This document shows positions 50,186 to 61,694 of a stretch of 64,000 nucleotides of DNA, in pieces. Under the pieces are notes generated by a model. That model was not told the DNA's origin. It saw only the letters and a list, made by a program, of their open reading frames with translations, and did no database searches. Source of the DNA: Rhynchopus euleeides (Eukaryota > Euglenozoa > Diplonemea > Diplonemida > Diplonemidae); the NCBI GenBank assembly GCA_963210315.1, contig OY723305.1, positions 124,001-188,000 of the forward strand, given 5' to 3'. A program made the translations under genes and the position numbers. Numbering within the stretch: position 1 is the first letter of the stretch; each line of letters begins with the position of its first letter.

Positions 50186-51991
50186 ATGAGGCGATGCGGG
50201 GGGCGAGGGCACCGATGCTCACTGTGCGACATCCCAGAAGAACGCTGGTATCAACAGGTGCATCGATACCCGCACCTGACTCTCTCTGAGATGAAAGAGG
50301 CTGGCTACCCCTCCCTCTTGGCAGGTGTGCTTCCCAATGCCCGCTACGTCACCCCAGCACTCCATGACTGCAAGGGGCTCGCCATGCGGCTGATCAGGGT
50401 ACTGGATGACAGGGGTGGAGCTTGGGGGTTTTTTCGGGTCAGCTGACCTGATTTTCTGCAGGCCCTCACAAAAAATCAGGTCAGGGGTAAAAAGAAAAAA
50501 AAATATAGATTTTCGGGAAACCGGAAAAGTTGGCTCCTCGCCTTGGGGCCTCAAGGTGACCAGGAGGCGTTTCGTGAGCAAAGTGACCCCAGCGACATGA
50601 GCACAGGCCTCAAACAGTCACAATAGAGGACAAATGAAGCTGCCCAACCCGTACCGTGCAACAGACGTTTACTACCGTGGCCTCCGGTGGCTGGGGGGCT
50701 CCGCCCCCCAGACCCCCCTGTGGCATGTGCCTGTCTTGTACCCAAGCCCTTTACATCAGGGAATCTCAGTATCCTCAGGAGGACGCAGCCAACTCACACA
50801 GAATCCGTACGCCCGCAAGTCACAGATGTTCACTACCGTGGCCTCCGGCGGCTGGGAGCTCCGCCTCCCAGACCCCCCCTACGGCATGTGTTTGTCTTGT
50901 AACCAAGTCCTTGCGCGTCCGGGGCTGCATATCGGTTCCGGTACCTCGCGGGAGGCTGGGCCCGAGCACTGATCTCTGAGACGAACCGGGGGGGAACCCA
51001 TAAGAAAAAATTGGCTGACCCGATCTGACCCGATCCAGCCCGCAACCCCATATTTCAAGCTCCACCCCTGCTGGATGAGACAACAAAAAAATATTCGACA
51101 AGACCTGTACAAACCTTGCACTGAATGTGTCGCAGCATGGGACAGGTGCTCAGTTCCGGAAGGTCGTGCTTGCCTGTCACAGGACACACCTACAAGGGCT
51201 TGTTCCGCTACCTCTTTGTCTCCCTTGCAGACCTCATGCATTTCCGGTATGCAGACATCCCCTGGCGCTTCTGGGGATGCAAGGATGAGTCAGCCCGGAT
51301 TCCCTTCTTGCGTGCTCGGATCTCAGGGCATATATTTCACTGGTTGATGGAGCATGCCGAAAAGGGATCAACGCGCAATGCCTACGTACACAGTCTCCAT
51401 CATTGGTGGGCTCCAGAAGATGCAGTGCCTCTGCAGAACAACGACGAATTTGAAGAAGCAGAGAACGGACATCGCAAGAAAGATGCCGTTACAATCGCCA
51501 GCTCCGCAACTTACGAGAGAGATCTTGCGATGGCAGAAGAGAAGCGGCGCGCATCGGGCATGCCTTGGAAGGTTGCGCACCTGTCGCAGGACGGGATCCT
51601 CGGGTATAGAGAAGTCATCCTGTGCCCGTGTCTGCACACCCGACACGCTCATAGATTGGCTGTGTATGTTCTTTGCACACAGTTGACACAGCTGCAGAAG
51701 GGGTTTGTGCACTGCAACACACAGGACTTCGTTGAACCCATCAGCGCGCCCTACTTCCTGTTCCGGTTCCCCGAAGGACACCGCAAATTATCGCTCTGCT
51801 TGTGCAAAATGCCAATCCCGCTGGGGGCGACTTTCACACCATTCGTGTCATCCGAGGCGACTTTGAGCACGCTTGACCAACGCGCACAGCAGGAGGGGGA
51901 TGACAGTTCTGACGAAGAAGATGAGGCCTGCAGGATGGCTTGTCTTGCCCAAGGTGTAACACAACTACGACAGGCGATGGCCGCACTTTGA
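50186..51991 (+). pseudogene. transposon-borne ORF interrupted by a hAT MITE
   Basis: The 5' part (50186-50409) encodes HRCSLCDIPEERWYQQVHRY and continues to LAMRLIRVLDD; the 3' part (51125-51991) encodes a 288-aa sequence. The 3' part includes YADIPWRFWGCKDESARIPF, KVAHLSQDGILGYREVILCP and an acidic patch GDDSSDEEDEAC. Removing the MITE and one target duplication (669 nt, a multiple of three) joins both parts in the same frame, leaving one TGA at 51122-51124. It may be one protein with a point stop, or two. I do not recognise the family; the Cys and His content could suggest a zinc-dependent transposition protein. Confidence 0.5.
50410..51070. mobile_element. hAT-type MITE with 8-bp target duplication
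   Basis: The 661-bp element has 15-bp perfect terminal inverted repeats, CAGGGGTGGAGCTTG and CAAGCTCCACCCCTG. It is flanked by the 8-bp duplication CTGGATGA (50402-50409 and 51071-51078). CAGGG ends plus 8-bp duplications are diagnostic of hAT elements. Inside are two diverged direct blocks (GTGGCCTCCGGTGGCTGGGG near 50678 and GTGGCCTCCGGCGGCTGGGA near 50838). It also has a GACCTGATTTT...AAAATCAGGTC hairpin. There is no transposase. Confidence 0.85.
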
Positions 51992-53269
51992 CACCTCAAA
52001 TTCTAACCGCTCACCTCCGCAGGTGTAGCCGCTACCAGGAGGATAGGTAGGTAGTCCAGAGTCCGGGGAAACTGACAGAAGCAAAACAAGCCCCTCCCCA
52101 TCCCTCTTCCACCATGATTTTACCCCCCACGCCAGTAGACTGTAACTATATCATGGGAAAAATGGATGAAAATAGGTGAAAAGACTCCCGCTAGGGGGAG
52201 TCAGACTCCCCCTAGCGGGAGTATAGACTCCCGCTAGCGGGAGTCTTTGACACCCGCTCAGACTCCCGCTCCCAGACTCCCGCTAGGGCCGCTGGAGTCC
52301 ACCGTGTGCGTGTCGTTGGTGTTGACGCCTAATTCTATTAGGGCCCGCCCCCTCCCTCTATCCCTCCCCCGCCTTAGCCTCTTGCACAACAGTCGAGCAC
52401 AGCAAGCTGGGCAACCCAGACTCCACGAGGTGAGTCCCCTCCCCCACTGCACTGCCCCCTCAACACAAACCCCCCCCCTGCGACACTAAGAGAGCTGCTC
52501 TCTCAGACGCAGGGGTTGGCCGGCACCCCCGTCTCCTGGGGGAGAGAGGGGAGAAGACCTTTTGCTATATCAGCGCAGTTTAGGGGGGGGAAACAGTGGG
52601 GGTCAAACACACACTCACACCAACACACAGGGCGCCGTTTCTTAAAGTTATACTGGAACCACACATTTCAGGGGAGGAGGTTTGGCTGCCGTGTCGTGTG
52701 TGTGTGTGAGTGTGTGGGCATTGCCACACCAACCCCGCGCCAGCAACTCGTGGGATGTGGCAATCTGGCAAACACGGTGACTATCCACTCACCATCCCAA
52801 ACAGGTCCGAACAAGAACACTGTGGGGAAGCTAAGGATCAGTGGCGGCAGACAGGTGTATATTTTACTTTTTTTCGTGCCCCGGTTCTGGGTTGTTGCGT
52901 CGAGGGCAGGGTGGAAAAATAACTTTATTGCAGCAGCATTTGGGACACAGCACGCACATATATCCTCACACAAGGGGGGGGGGGGGTAGGGGGGGTCATA
53001 AGCCCGTACAAAACCAAAATTTTCGACATACCATCAGAGCCGCCCTAATACCTGATCTGACCCGAAAATCCGACCCATACCCCCCCGGAAACTGTCTGGG
53101 GCCCACTTGTGACACCTGATACGCACTTTTGTGATGATTTTTTGGGGTCCTAAAAAATGTACCTCAGTTTCGTACCTTGCCTTTGTACCTGAACCACTCC
53201 CGACCGCATTATTTCGTTCTTTGCAAGGGAAGGGTGTCACTACGCTCACTCAGCACGCCGAGCAACACA

Positions 53270-53982
53270 TGCCGCGTGCCCAGGGCCTCGCAGAGGTGTC
53301 AGATGCTGCTGCAGAGGAGTACCTTGCTCGAAAGACGCTCGCCAAACGGGAGATGTGCGGGGTCTCGGCAGAGAGCGTTGTGGCAGACCTGCGTAAAAAG
53401 AAAACGGCACACGACATCGGTGAGGCGACATTATTTCGGGCGCTCCGTCGGGCTGGGTACATAGGAGAGCGAGTGGGACGTGGTGACGACAGATATATGC
53501 AGTGGTGCATCAACTGCACGCACGTGCGGGAAAAGCGGCGTTCCTTGCTAGCCAAGAAAGATGTCACCTGCACTCCTACTCCTCCCACTCGTCCTGCTCC
53601 TACCCCCACACCAACTGATGTGGGCAGTGAGAGTGATGGCAGCTCCAGAGCAGCAGATGATCTAGGAAGCAATGAGCGGGTCAGCCGGGCAGACTACCTC
53701 AGTCTGTACCGGAAGTACGAAGCGTTGCGGGCCCGCCACCACCGCCTCCAGGAGAGGACCCGAGGGTTGAGAGTAGGGTTGTACAACGCCAGGGGAGGGT
53801 ATTCCCCTGGCGTTGAGACATCCCTGGCGACCTTGCGGTCGCACTGTGTGGGGGCTGAGTCGGCAGGCAGATGCCGATCCAATGACCTTGTTGAGTCCCC
53901 ACATGGTACACTCTCATACGTGTTGTCGAGACTGCGTGGTGTGCATATCCTGCGGGGCGCAAATTACACAGCACAATCATAA
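53270..53982 (+). CDS. HTH/coiled-coil protein of the long-TIR element
   Basis: The frame is open from 53131 inside the left repeat; the more natural start is the Met-Pro-Arg-Ala ATG at 53270, giving about 237 aa. Residues ~15-90 are helical and basic with ARKTLAKREMCGVSAESVVA and ATLFRALRRAGYIGERVGRG, consistent with a winged or helix-turn-helix DNA-binding unit. A Thr/Pro linker follows, then a coiled coil SLYRKYEALRARHHRLQERT. No catalytic motif is seen. It may bind the element ends; no family recognised. Confidence 0.5.
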
Positions 53983-54017
53983 CCACTTCGGCTCTCAGGG
54001 CGTACAATATCCCAATC

Positions 54018-54287
54018 GTGCCTTCACAGGCTAAGATCGACGAAGCAAAAGCATCTACAACGCTGCCTACTAATGCCGATGCAGCCTCCCAGGCGTACGA
54101 AGTACTCACAATGACCCATATGCGATCGAAGTACTACACCCAGAAGGTGGCTGAACTCATTCTGCTGACGCAACAACACAACATTCCCACTAATCAGGTC
54201 AAGAAAGACCTTGCCGAGGCACTGGGGAAGGCAACATGCGTGCCACCTGAGCCAGAACCACCGCAGAAAAGGCAAAGAACGAAATAA
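54018..54287 (+). CDS. second small ORF of the long-TIR element
   Basis: An 89-aa ORF from ATG 54018, starting 35 nt after the previous stop and ending just inside the right inverted repeat. It is helical, with a block KYYTQKVAELILLTQQHNIP and a basic end PPQKRQRTK. It could be a separate protein or a last exon of the upstream ORF. Unknown function. Confidence 0.45.
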   Translation: MPSQAKIDEAKASTTLPTNADAASQAYEVLTMTHMRSKYYTQKVAELILLTQQHNIPTNQVKKDLAEALGKATCVPPEPEPPQKRQRTK

Positions 54288-54523
54288 TGCGGTCGGGAGT
54301 GGTTCAGGTACAAAGGCAAGGTACGAAACTGAGGTACATTTTTTAGGACCCCAAAAAATCATCACAAAAGTGCGTATCAGGTGTCACAAGTGGGCCCCAG
54401 ACAGTTTCCGGGGGGGTATGGGTCGGATTTTCGGGTCAGATCAGGTATTAGGGCGGTTCTGATGGTATGTTGAAAATTTTGGTTTTCGTACGTTTTTAGG
54501 GGGGCTTATGACCCCCCCTAGGG

Positions 54524-54967
54524 CAGTGGTGGCAGCGTACGGCCGTACGGTACGCGTACGCGTACGCGTACGCCGTACGCACTTTCTGAAAATCGCGCTG
54601 CGTACGCGTACGCAGATTTTGCGTACGGCTGGTATTCCAGGTCTCTCAGCACACAGTAGGCCACCCAGCGGGTGGCTGGGCCCTGGCCTTTGATCTTGCC
54701 TTTCACAGATGGTTCCTTGCCGCGCACGTGGCGAATAACTCGCAACACCTGCAAGTACACCCGCAATCATACTGCAAAAGGTACCACTTCCGACTGGAAG
54801 GCTCGAAGGCTGCCCCTGGTACACCTGAGTTCGACTGTCGGATTTGGTGTGCGGCCATGGCCGTCTCCTGTGCTCCATAGACTGCCGTACGCAGCGCCGT
54901 ACGCGTACGCGTACGCCGTACGCACTTTTTGAAAATCACGCTGCGTACGCGTACGCAGCCACCACTG
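54524..54967. mobile_element. hAT-type MITE with TACGCG-rich ends
   Basis: The 444-bp element has terminal repeats CAGTGGTGGC and GCCACCACTG and the exact 8-bp duplication CCCTAGGG at 54516-54523 and 54968-54975. Subterminal DNA on both sides is made of TACGCG words and a shared GCACTTT(C/T)TGAAAATC block, extending the inverted repeat to ~85 bp. It has inserted exactly at the end of the long-TIR element. No ORF. Confidence 0.88.
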
Positions 54968-54975
54968 CCCTAGGG

Positions 54976-56083
54976 GGGGGGGGGGCGTTTTGGGCACCGC
55001 ACGGGTCCACCATATGGAGGACTGCGTGCATCCCCCTTTAAGGTTCCCTTCTGTTGAAGGGAGGAGGGAACCTGGCTGCCGTGTGGTGGGGCTGGGGGGG
55101 GGGGGTGTGGCGCGGCTGCCAACACACAACACGTTAATTTGTTTTGTTTCGTGCAGGGTTCACGCCGAGCGAACAAAACCACTGCTGGATACACACACCG
55201 TTCAGTGTATGCCACCAGCAACACAGTCACAGACATGCGGGGGGGACCTTGGTCAGTTATTGGCCTGGTCAACCGCTGGCCACGCCGGGTGACGAGGCCA
55301 CCGTACATTTTTTATATTCGTTCCTTTCATAACCTCCATACCCGTCGCCGGGTTTGCGGCGGGCGCCGCAGAATACCGGAATACGATGGACACATCGCCC
55401 AGATCCCTGCCCCCCCCTCCCCACTTCCGCGTCGCGATAGCTGCAGACACGCCCAAGCCCAGGGTGCCTTCACCCTCTGTAGGGGCACACAGGGTTCGAT
55501 CACCTTTCCAGCAGAGAGTTGTCTGCATGCGGCTTTGCCCTGCTGAGCAGAGGCCCCCCTCCTGCCTCTTTGCCGGGGAAAAAATTAGGCTTTGCATTCT
55601 TTCTTGTCTGCGTGTGCTCTCTCTCTGAGAACTCTCTGTGAACAACAGTCCAACATCAGGAGCATGGGTCACAGGGCCCGAATAAAGGCTTCATTGCAGG
55701 AGCTAGTCGGGGCCAGGGGGGGGGGGGAGGGCGCGGCAAGGGGGGGGGGATTCGGTAGGAGTAAACGTTCCGTGCAGGAGACACAAAAGCTTCTGGTATT
55801 AATCCTCACTCGCCCACTCTCTCACACACACGTGAATATACTTACAGCAGTGTATAGCACCAGAGCAACTCACCCCCCTCTGCTCTGGTGTGACCCCCCC
55901 TGCTGTACACACACATCATGCGTGGGGCAGGCACGCAGGGTATCATCAATACTTATTGAGAATCCCCGCTCTCCAGGGTGGGGCGTCCCCGTGCTGGGGG
56001 TGTGGTGGTGGTGGTGGTGGTGGTGGTGGTGGTGGTGGTGGTGGTGGTGGTGGTGGTGGTGGTGGTGGTGGTGGTGGTGGGGG
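54976..56083. other. spacer with a (TGG)n microsatellite
   Basis: 56004-56080 is an uninterrupted GGT/TGG trinucleotide run of about 25 units ending next to the PEX5 stop codon, so it probably lies in the PEX5 3' UTR or just beyond. The rest is GC-rich with G-runs. A plus-strand frame at 55139-55546 is open but has no recognisable domain, so I do not call it. Confidence 0.6.
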
Positions 56084-59000
56084 CTAGTCGAGGCTGAACT
56101 CGTCTCTGAAGAGCGACACGTCCATGCTTGTCGACTTCGCCACGAGGTCCTTCCGCCCGAGGAGGGAGAATGTCACTCGCAGGCTGTCCCACATGCCGAC
56201 GGTGCTGGAGGTGCCGCTCTGCCCGCCCGTCTGCATCTGGATGCCCTTCAGGAAGAACTGCGCTGCGAGGAAGTGCTCCCCGAGGTTGCTGTAGGATATG
56301 GCGGAGTTGTACAGCGCGCGAACAAAGCCCGGGTTGAGGTCCAGCGCCTTGTTGTACGCCTTGAGCGCCTCGTTGCACTGGTTCCCGTTGGCAAGCGATG
56401 CGCCCAGTTTGTTCCACAGCTTTGCGTCGTCCTGCTTCACCAGCAGCGCCTTCTCAAAGTATGTGACAGCTTTGCGGTAGGCATTCGACATGTTGTAAAG
56501 CACGCCAAGCCCGATGCACACGTCGGGGTTTTCGACGAGCTCCTGGGCACGCTCGAACATCGCCGCCACCTTCCCGTGGTTCTGTGCCATCAGGAAGAAG
56601 TACTCCTGGGTCATCCCGACCTCCTTGTCCTGCACCGCCTGCAGCTCCTCCTTGTGCTGCTGGTACTCCGGGTGCGTCAGCAGCCACTCCGAGAGTGTGT
56701 CGATGGCCTCCGCAAACTTTGCTTCGTTCGTCAGGCTGACACTGAGTGCCATGAGCACCTCGCGATTCTCAGGGTCCAGCGTCCTGCATGCAAGGGTTGT
56801 GTGGAACAGCAAGTGGGTTTGTCGGGGGTGCGTGTTGTTGAGTGTGCTGGTTGGCCAGTGGACGTCCTCCTGGTGGGACCAAAAGCCAAGCACCCCCTGA
56901 GAGTACCCGGTGAGGCTGACGCTCAGGGTTGCGTTATTTCAACAGTTTGGTGCAAATCAAAAGGGGGGGAGGGCAGTTTACACACAGCTGAGTACACACC
57001 TGCACTGCTGCAGCGCTGCTATGGACTGCACATCCTTCTCGTTCTCCGCCTGTGTGGTGCCGAGGTACTGCCACGCCTTTGAGTTGTCCGGCTCCTTCTG
57101 ACATGCCTGCAGGTGTGGGTGTGAGTGTCGTCAACCTGGGCTCTGCTACCCCCACGGCAAGCACCTGCCCAAAGATAGTGCTGTGATGCCGTGGGGGCAC
57201 TTCGCTCTAAAGCGCACAGTATAGGCTGCAACCTGGCACACCATGCCACCTCTCAACCACTGTCTCTGTCTTGTCGGGGGCGCCTGGTCTCGGGGCCCCA
57301 CACCTACAGAGACCCTGTGTGTAGGTGTGGGGCGGCGCCCCGAAACACATGCGGCTACCCCACCCACCCTTCACCCTTCATACCGCTTCGAAGGCCAGGG
57401 CAGCCTCACGCAGCATCGCAGCCTCCAGCAGCTCCAGCCCTTCTTGGAATGGGTTGTCGTGGTACATGTAAGGGTTGTCCTCCTCGAAGACGTACGGCGC
57501 CTGCGGCATCTGACTGCGCATCTTCTGAAGCTCCTTCTGGAACTCGACATTCCAGTTGTCGCCTTCTGCTGCACGAGGGGGAGAGGGAGAGGAGGGATGC
57601 GCACATGCACACGGCACACAGAGGAACACCTCAGGCTCTGATGGAGAGAAGCGAGCCCTGCTGGCTATTGTGCTGACGAAGACACACACCCCACCACCTA
57701 TTGGCTCGGGATGCCCTGCCATAAACATGCTCCTCGAGAAGCTACCAGCTGGGCACAAAGGGGCAAGACACCCCCAAAGCTGTGCGTGGCTTGCTTGCAA
57801 CGCCGCCGACTGACAGTGTTTTTTTCTTATTCGGGTAAACCCGTCTCGCCTTCAAATTGACAAAAAGTATCAACAATCTGACACACATCATCGGAATAAT
57901 CATAAACGCTGAACCTCTTCATACCGAACTCAGGCTGCGCGGCATCCTCCTGAACAGGCCCTGCCCCAGCCTGCTCCGGCACGGCCTGCTGGTACTGTGC
58001 AGCCCACTCGCCATGCGCCGAGTAAGGATCGGCGTACATCTGACTCGCAGCGATCTCCTGCATCCTCTGCTGCTCCTCCACCTGCTGGTACTCCTCGTCC
58101 CACCCAGCCCCCTGCTGCTGCTGCGCAGGCGCCTTCTCCTCCAGCACGATCTCGCCGGACTTCACCTTGTCGAGGTACTGCGGGGCGGGGGGGAGGTCGG
58201 GGGTGTGTGTGTGCCGCAAGGCGGCTGCGGCTGCGGCTGCGGCAAGCGTGCACCCCCCCACCTCCTCCCCCCGCCCCCCCCCACCCCACCACGGGCCGGC
58301 CCGCCCCGCCTCGCCTGTGCTGCTGAGGGGCGTGGCGCCCGGAGGCTGCCTGGCCCGAAGCAGCGTGTGCTGCATGCCGGCAAGCAGAGAGCCTGCGCGA
58401 CGTGCCGCCTGCGCTGCCGCCGCAGGGTCGCATGATGCCGACGCGCTGCGTGAGGACACCAGCGCTTCCCAGCGCTTCTCTGAGGCAGACAGCTCGTCAG
58501 GCGTGAAGTGGCTGAACTGATCCCCATGATCAGCAAGCCCCGTCTTCGCCTGATCGTACATCAACAGAAGGTACGGCAGGTGCGGCAGGGCAGGGTGCCC
58601 ATCCTCCTCTCTACTGATACGTTCCCGCGGCTCGGCGGCAGACTCCGTCGGCCATACCTTAAAGAAGCCACACCCGCTCGTCTTCGTGTCGAAATCTATC
58701 GCTTCCTCGCCCTCGATCCCGAAGGTCTGCACCTGTGGGGGGTGGGGGAGGAGGATTTGTAGGGGCGGGTTGCCGCATGGCGTCAGCAACGCCTCTCCTG
58801 TGCTCGTGCTGGATGGATGTGTGCAGTGACTACCATCAAAGAGGGTGGGATGTGTGGTGGTGGTGGGGGGGGGGGGGCGTGTGGAGGGGCGTGTGTTAAG
58901 AATTTTAAACGCACACCCAAACCTCACCCCCCCTTACTTAGGGTGCAGGAAGTGCCTGCAAGAAAAAACCCAAAAAGTTGAATCCAAGCCGTACGGATTG

Positions 59001-59570
59001 TATTGTATTGGAACACCCCACCCCCCCTAGAAATCACGACACACGCTGCCACCGAGCCCCCTCGGCCCAAAAGCGCCAGAATCGGGGGCGGGACAATTGG
59101 GGGGCAGAAACTCATACCCCTTCGGCGTATTCCTCGACCCAGCTGTCCTCCTGCTGCGCCACGTGCTGCTCGGCCCATGTCTCTGCTGTTTCATTCCCCG
59201 TCTGTGCTCGCAGGAGCTCGGAGGCCCAGTCCTCCTGTGGGGCTGCGGGCTGCTGCTGCAGCTGCGCCTGCTGCTGCTGCTGCATCATCATGTGAGCTTC
59301 CCGCTCCTGGTTGGCGAAAAACTCAGCCGCCATATCCGGATGGGGCATCTCGCGCTGCATGGCGAAGTAGTCCTCATGCCACCCGGAGGGGCCCATCGCG
59401 TCGCAGTCAGCCAGCTCGTCAACACCCTCGTGCGCCACCATGTCAGGGGGTGCGCCGCCGAGGTGGCCCATGCGCCCGTCTTTGAACATCGTGCGCACAC
59501 CCGCGGCCAACGCGTTCCCACCACCATCGCACCCACCTGCACCGACAAAGTCGCCTACAAATCCCGACAT
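56084..59570 (-). CDS. PEX5: PEX5, peroxisomal targeting signal 1 receptor
   Basis: This is the cytosolic shuttle receptor that binds C-terminal SKL-type signals and carries cargo to the peroxisome. Proposed exons: 59570-59118, 58732-58262, 58177-57925, 57568-57384, 57106-57000, 56783-56084, giving about 722 aa in phase. The end of exon 2 is the least certain, because that intron is also open. The N-terminus has the conserved cysteine block (GGCDGGGNALAAGVRTMFKD), site of export mono-ubiquitination in the family. W-x-x-x-F/Y motifs for PEX14 binding include WHEDYF, WVEEY, WDEEY, WAAQY and WNVEF. The C-terminal half is TPR repeats (ALWNKLGASLANGNQ-like units, YNKALDLNPGFVRALYNSAI). The start is the ATG just before GFVGDF, not the upstream ATG at 59600. 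Donors are GTATG or GTGTG. Confidence 0.9.
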
Positions 59571-60278
59571 TTCGACGGCCCTCACCGTATCATATAGCAC
59601 AACCGGGGGGGTGCGGGCGGTGGCCCCTCAGGCCTGGTGGTGGTGGTGGTGGTGTTGGTGTGAGTAACAAAACAGGCTGGTCGCCAACTTTCTGGATTCC
59701 GAGATCTCGTGGGATCAGGCCTGTCGCTAACTGTTCAATTTTGGAGATTTGGTGGGTTGACACTCCTGTTTTGGGGGGATCAGGGGGAAAACACTAGGTG
59801 GTGTGATCATATAGGGGTTCTGTGCCAGATCTGGGGGGTTCCATGATCACACCACTAGGGGTCAATTTTTCTCGCGCGCGCTTCGCGCGCGCTCGTCTTA
59901 TTGCTTAATTTTCCCGTCGGTGGACCACTAGGTGGGCACGGTGTGAGGCGCTGGGTTCCTTCCGCGGTTCCTCTCCCGCTCGCGCCAGCCTCGGGTGCCG
60001 GAGGAAACCCAAAAAATGGCTTTCGGGACCATGATTTCGACGCTACCTGGGACCCCCCCCCCCCCCTGGAGGCCCCCCCGGGGTACCTGGAGGCCAATTT
60101 CGGCCAGGGGGGGCTTAAACACGGGGGTAAGAGGGGGGGCTAAACACGGGGGGTCCCAGGTACCCCCTGATATGCCACGGCCGTCGAAGCGCAAGGACTT
60201 GGTTACTAACACAACACCTTTACCGCCCTGGGTCGAAGTGACTCGCAGCAGGACGGATCTCAGGATCTCCTCCTTTTT
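59571..60278. other. hairpin-rich spacer
   Basis: Holds a short (TGG)n run (59636-59655), an inverted pair GGTGGTGTGATCAT / ATGATCACACCAC (about 59796 and 59841), a CGCGCGCGCTTCGCGCGCGC hairpin at 59873, and an ACCTGGGACCCCC...GGGGGTCCCAGGT pair (about 60048 and 60150). These look like foldback-element remnants. No gene is supported. Confidence 0.5.
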
Positions 60279-61694
60279 TTAATCTCCTCTCAGGCTGTCG
60301 TGTGCGTACTTGAGTGAGTACCCATCTTGTTGAACTGCAGCATCAACGATCTCGTGATCTCCCTTCAGGCTGTCGTGTGCGTACTGGAGTGAGCACCCAC
60401 GTTGTTGAACTGCAGCAAGAACGATCTCGCGATCTCCCGTCAGGCTGTCGTCTGCGAACCGGAGTGAGTACCCATGTTGTTGAACTGCAGCAAGAACAAT
60501 GTCACGATCACCCTTCAGGCTGTCGTGTGCGTACTGGAGTGAGTACCCATCTTGTTGAACTGCAGCATCAACGATCTCGTGATCTCCCTTCAGGCTGTCG
60601 AGTGCGCACTGGAGTGAGCACCCACGTTGTTGAACTGCAGCAAGAACGTATTGATTTTGTTTATAGACTGACTCATCCAGAGGATCCAGGGAGCCCAGCG
60701 CAATTGCCAGACCCCCCAGACGGCCAGAAGACGCCGGTCTTCGCCGGGGCGGACCCAGCTAAAAGCTAACAGCAAGAACAGCAATAAAAAGAGAGAGCGT
60801 GCTCCTATCTCTGTGGGCTGGCGGGAAAAGGCTAAAAGGTAGAAAGGAAGGAAGCAATGTGCAACAAAATACGATTAATGCACTCGTTTGTTAACACCGC
60901 GCCGGTCGCATAATGCTGCGGTCGGATGAACGATTGACTGATCAACTCCAACCCAGTGGGCGTAAAAAGGAGAAGACGGGAACAACGGCTGGTCTAAACA
61001 GGACGAACGGACACTCACCACCACAGGGTATTCCAGAGGCGTTCCTGGTCGCGGCTCGACTGATCGAACAACAGGTGACGGGCAAAAGATCGTGGTGAAA
61101 AGAACTAAAAGTAGGAAGGCGAAAGAAGGCAAAGCCGGGGGATCCACGTGTGCGTTAAACTTGTCCCACGCGCCCCGGTGAAAAACACGTAACACGGTTG
61201 CCGCCCACAGTTTCTTCTGGCCACGCGGCGCGCTTCATGAGCGCCGCGTGCAGCCTGACTGGTCTTAGCGGCCTAAGCGAAACACCGGGTCTCCAGAGGG
61301 ATACATCCAGCCTACACGCAATGCGCTACCTTAAGCCAAAGCGTGCAGCGTAGCTTACCTCAACGGTCTGTTCGCAAAGGCCCCCAGGGTTCACCACGTG
61401 GAGGTGCCAGCCGTAGTCGCCAGGTCCGCTCCCCTGACGACCCATCACCCCTGAACTGCAGCAAGAACGATCTCACGATCTCCCTTCAGGCTGTCGTCTG
61501 CGAACCGGAGTGAGTACACATGTTGTTGAACTGCAGCAACAACAATCTCACGATCTCCCTTCAGGCTGTCGTCTGCGAACTGGAGTGAGGACCCATGTTG
61601 TTGTACTGCTGCAAAAACGATCTCGCTATCTCCCTTCAGGCTGTCGTCTGCGTACGCGAGTGAGTACCCATCTTGTTGAACTGCAGCAAGAACG
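60279..61694 (-). pseudogene. second DUF4116-repeat gene, 3' part, interrupted by SINE-like element and LINE
   Basis: Nearly identical 75-bp (25-residue) units read VLAAVQQRGCSLQYAHDSLK on the minus strand. About five units lie at 60282-60648 and about three at 61452-61694, ending with a stop at 60279-60281. The SINE-like element (60649-61451) and the LINE (from 61695) both enter at the V-L-A-A-V codons. The 5' part lies beyond the LINE, outside the window. High unit identity indicates recent repeat expansion or gene conversion. Antisense frames stay open because the unit is a multiple of three. Confidence 0.8.
60649..61451 (-). mobile_element. SINE-like non-autonomous retroelement, copy 2
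   Basis: An 803-bp element flanked by the 18-bp duplication TGAACTGCAGCAAGAACG (60631-60648 and 61452-61469). It is almost identical to copy 1 at 31585-32415, apart from small indels such as one ~25-bp gap near 61165. It sits at the same codon position of the host motif as copy 1 and both LINEs. Confidence 0.85.

Larger units (their letters stand above)
49331..52305. mobile_element. ~3-kb terminal-inverted-repeat element of unknown type
   Basis: The ends carry CACGGTGGACTCCAGCGG (left) and its perfect inverse at 52288-52305. Subterminal GACTCCCGCTAGCGGGAGTC palindromes and a TTTTCACCTATTTTCA/TCATTTTTCCCATGAT block are also inverted between the ends. A third copy of the left end at 50069-50165 suggests duplication or nesting. 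Inside are two plus-strand genes (49540 and 50186) and a hAT MITE (50410-51070). No known transposase signature is visible. Flanking target duplication is unclear. Confidence 0.6.
52985..54519. mobile_element. long-TIR element (~230-bp ends) with TA target duplication
   Basis: The left end (52985-53220) and right end (54285-54519) are near-perfect inverse copies of each other for about 230 bp, starting GGGGGGGTCATAAGCC and each flanked by TA. The inner limits are AATAATGCGGTCGGGAGTGG and its inverse. Two plus-strand ORFs lie between (53131 and 54018). Long ends with TA duplication resemble some mariner-like or Sola-like elements, but no DDE motif is visible. The right end has been entered by the MITE at 54524. 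Confidence 0.75.

Noticed and set aside
55139-55546. Candidate 135-aa plus-strand gene
   Set aside because: Open frame only; composition and lack of splice or domain evidence do not separate it from chance in GC-rich DNA.
60282-61694. CRISPR-like appearance of regularly spaced 75-bp repeats
   Set aside because: There are no unique spacers. The unit translates as a 25-residue DUF4116 repeat and is interrupted by a retroelement with a target duplication.
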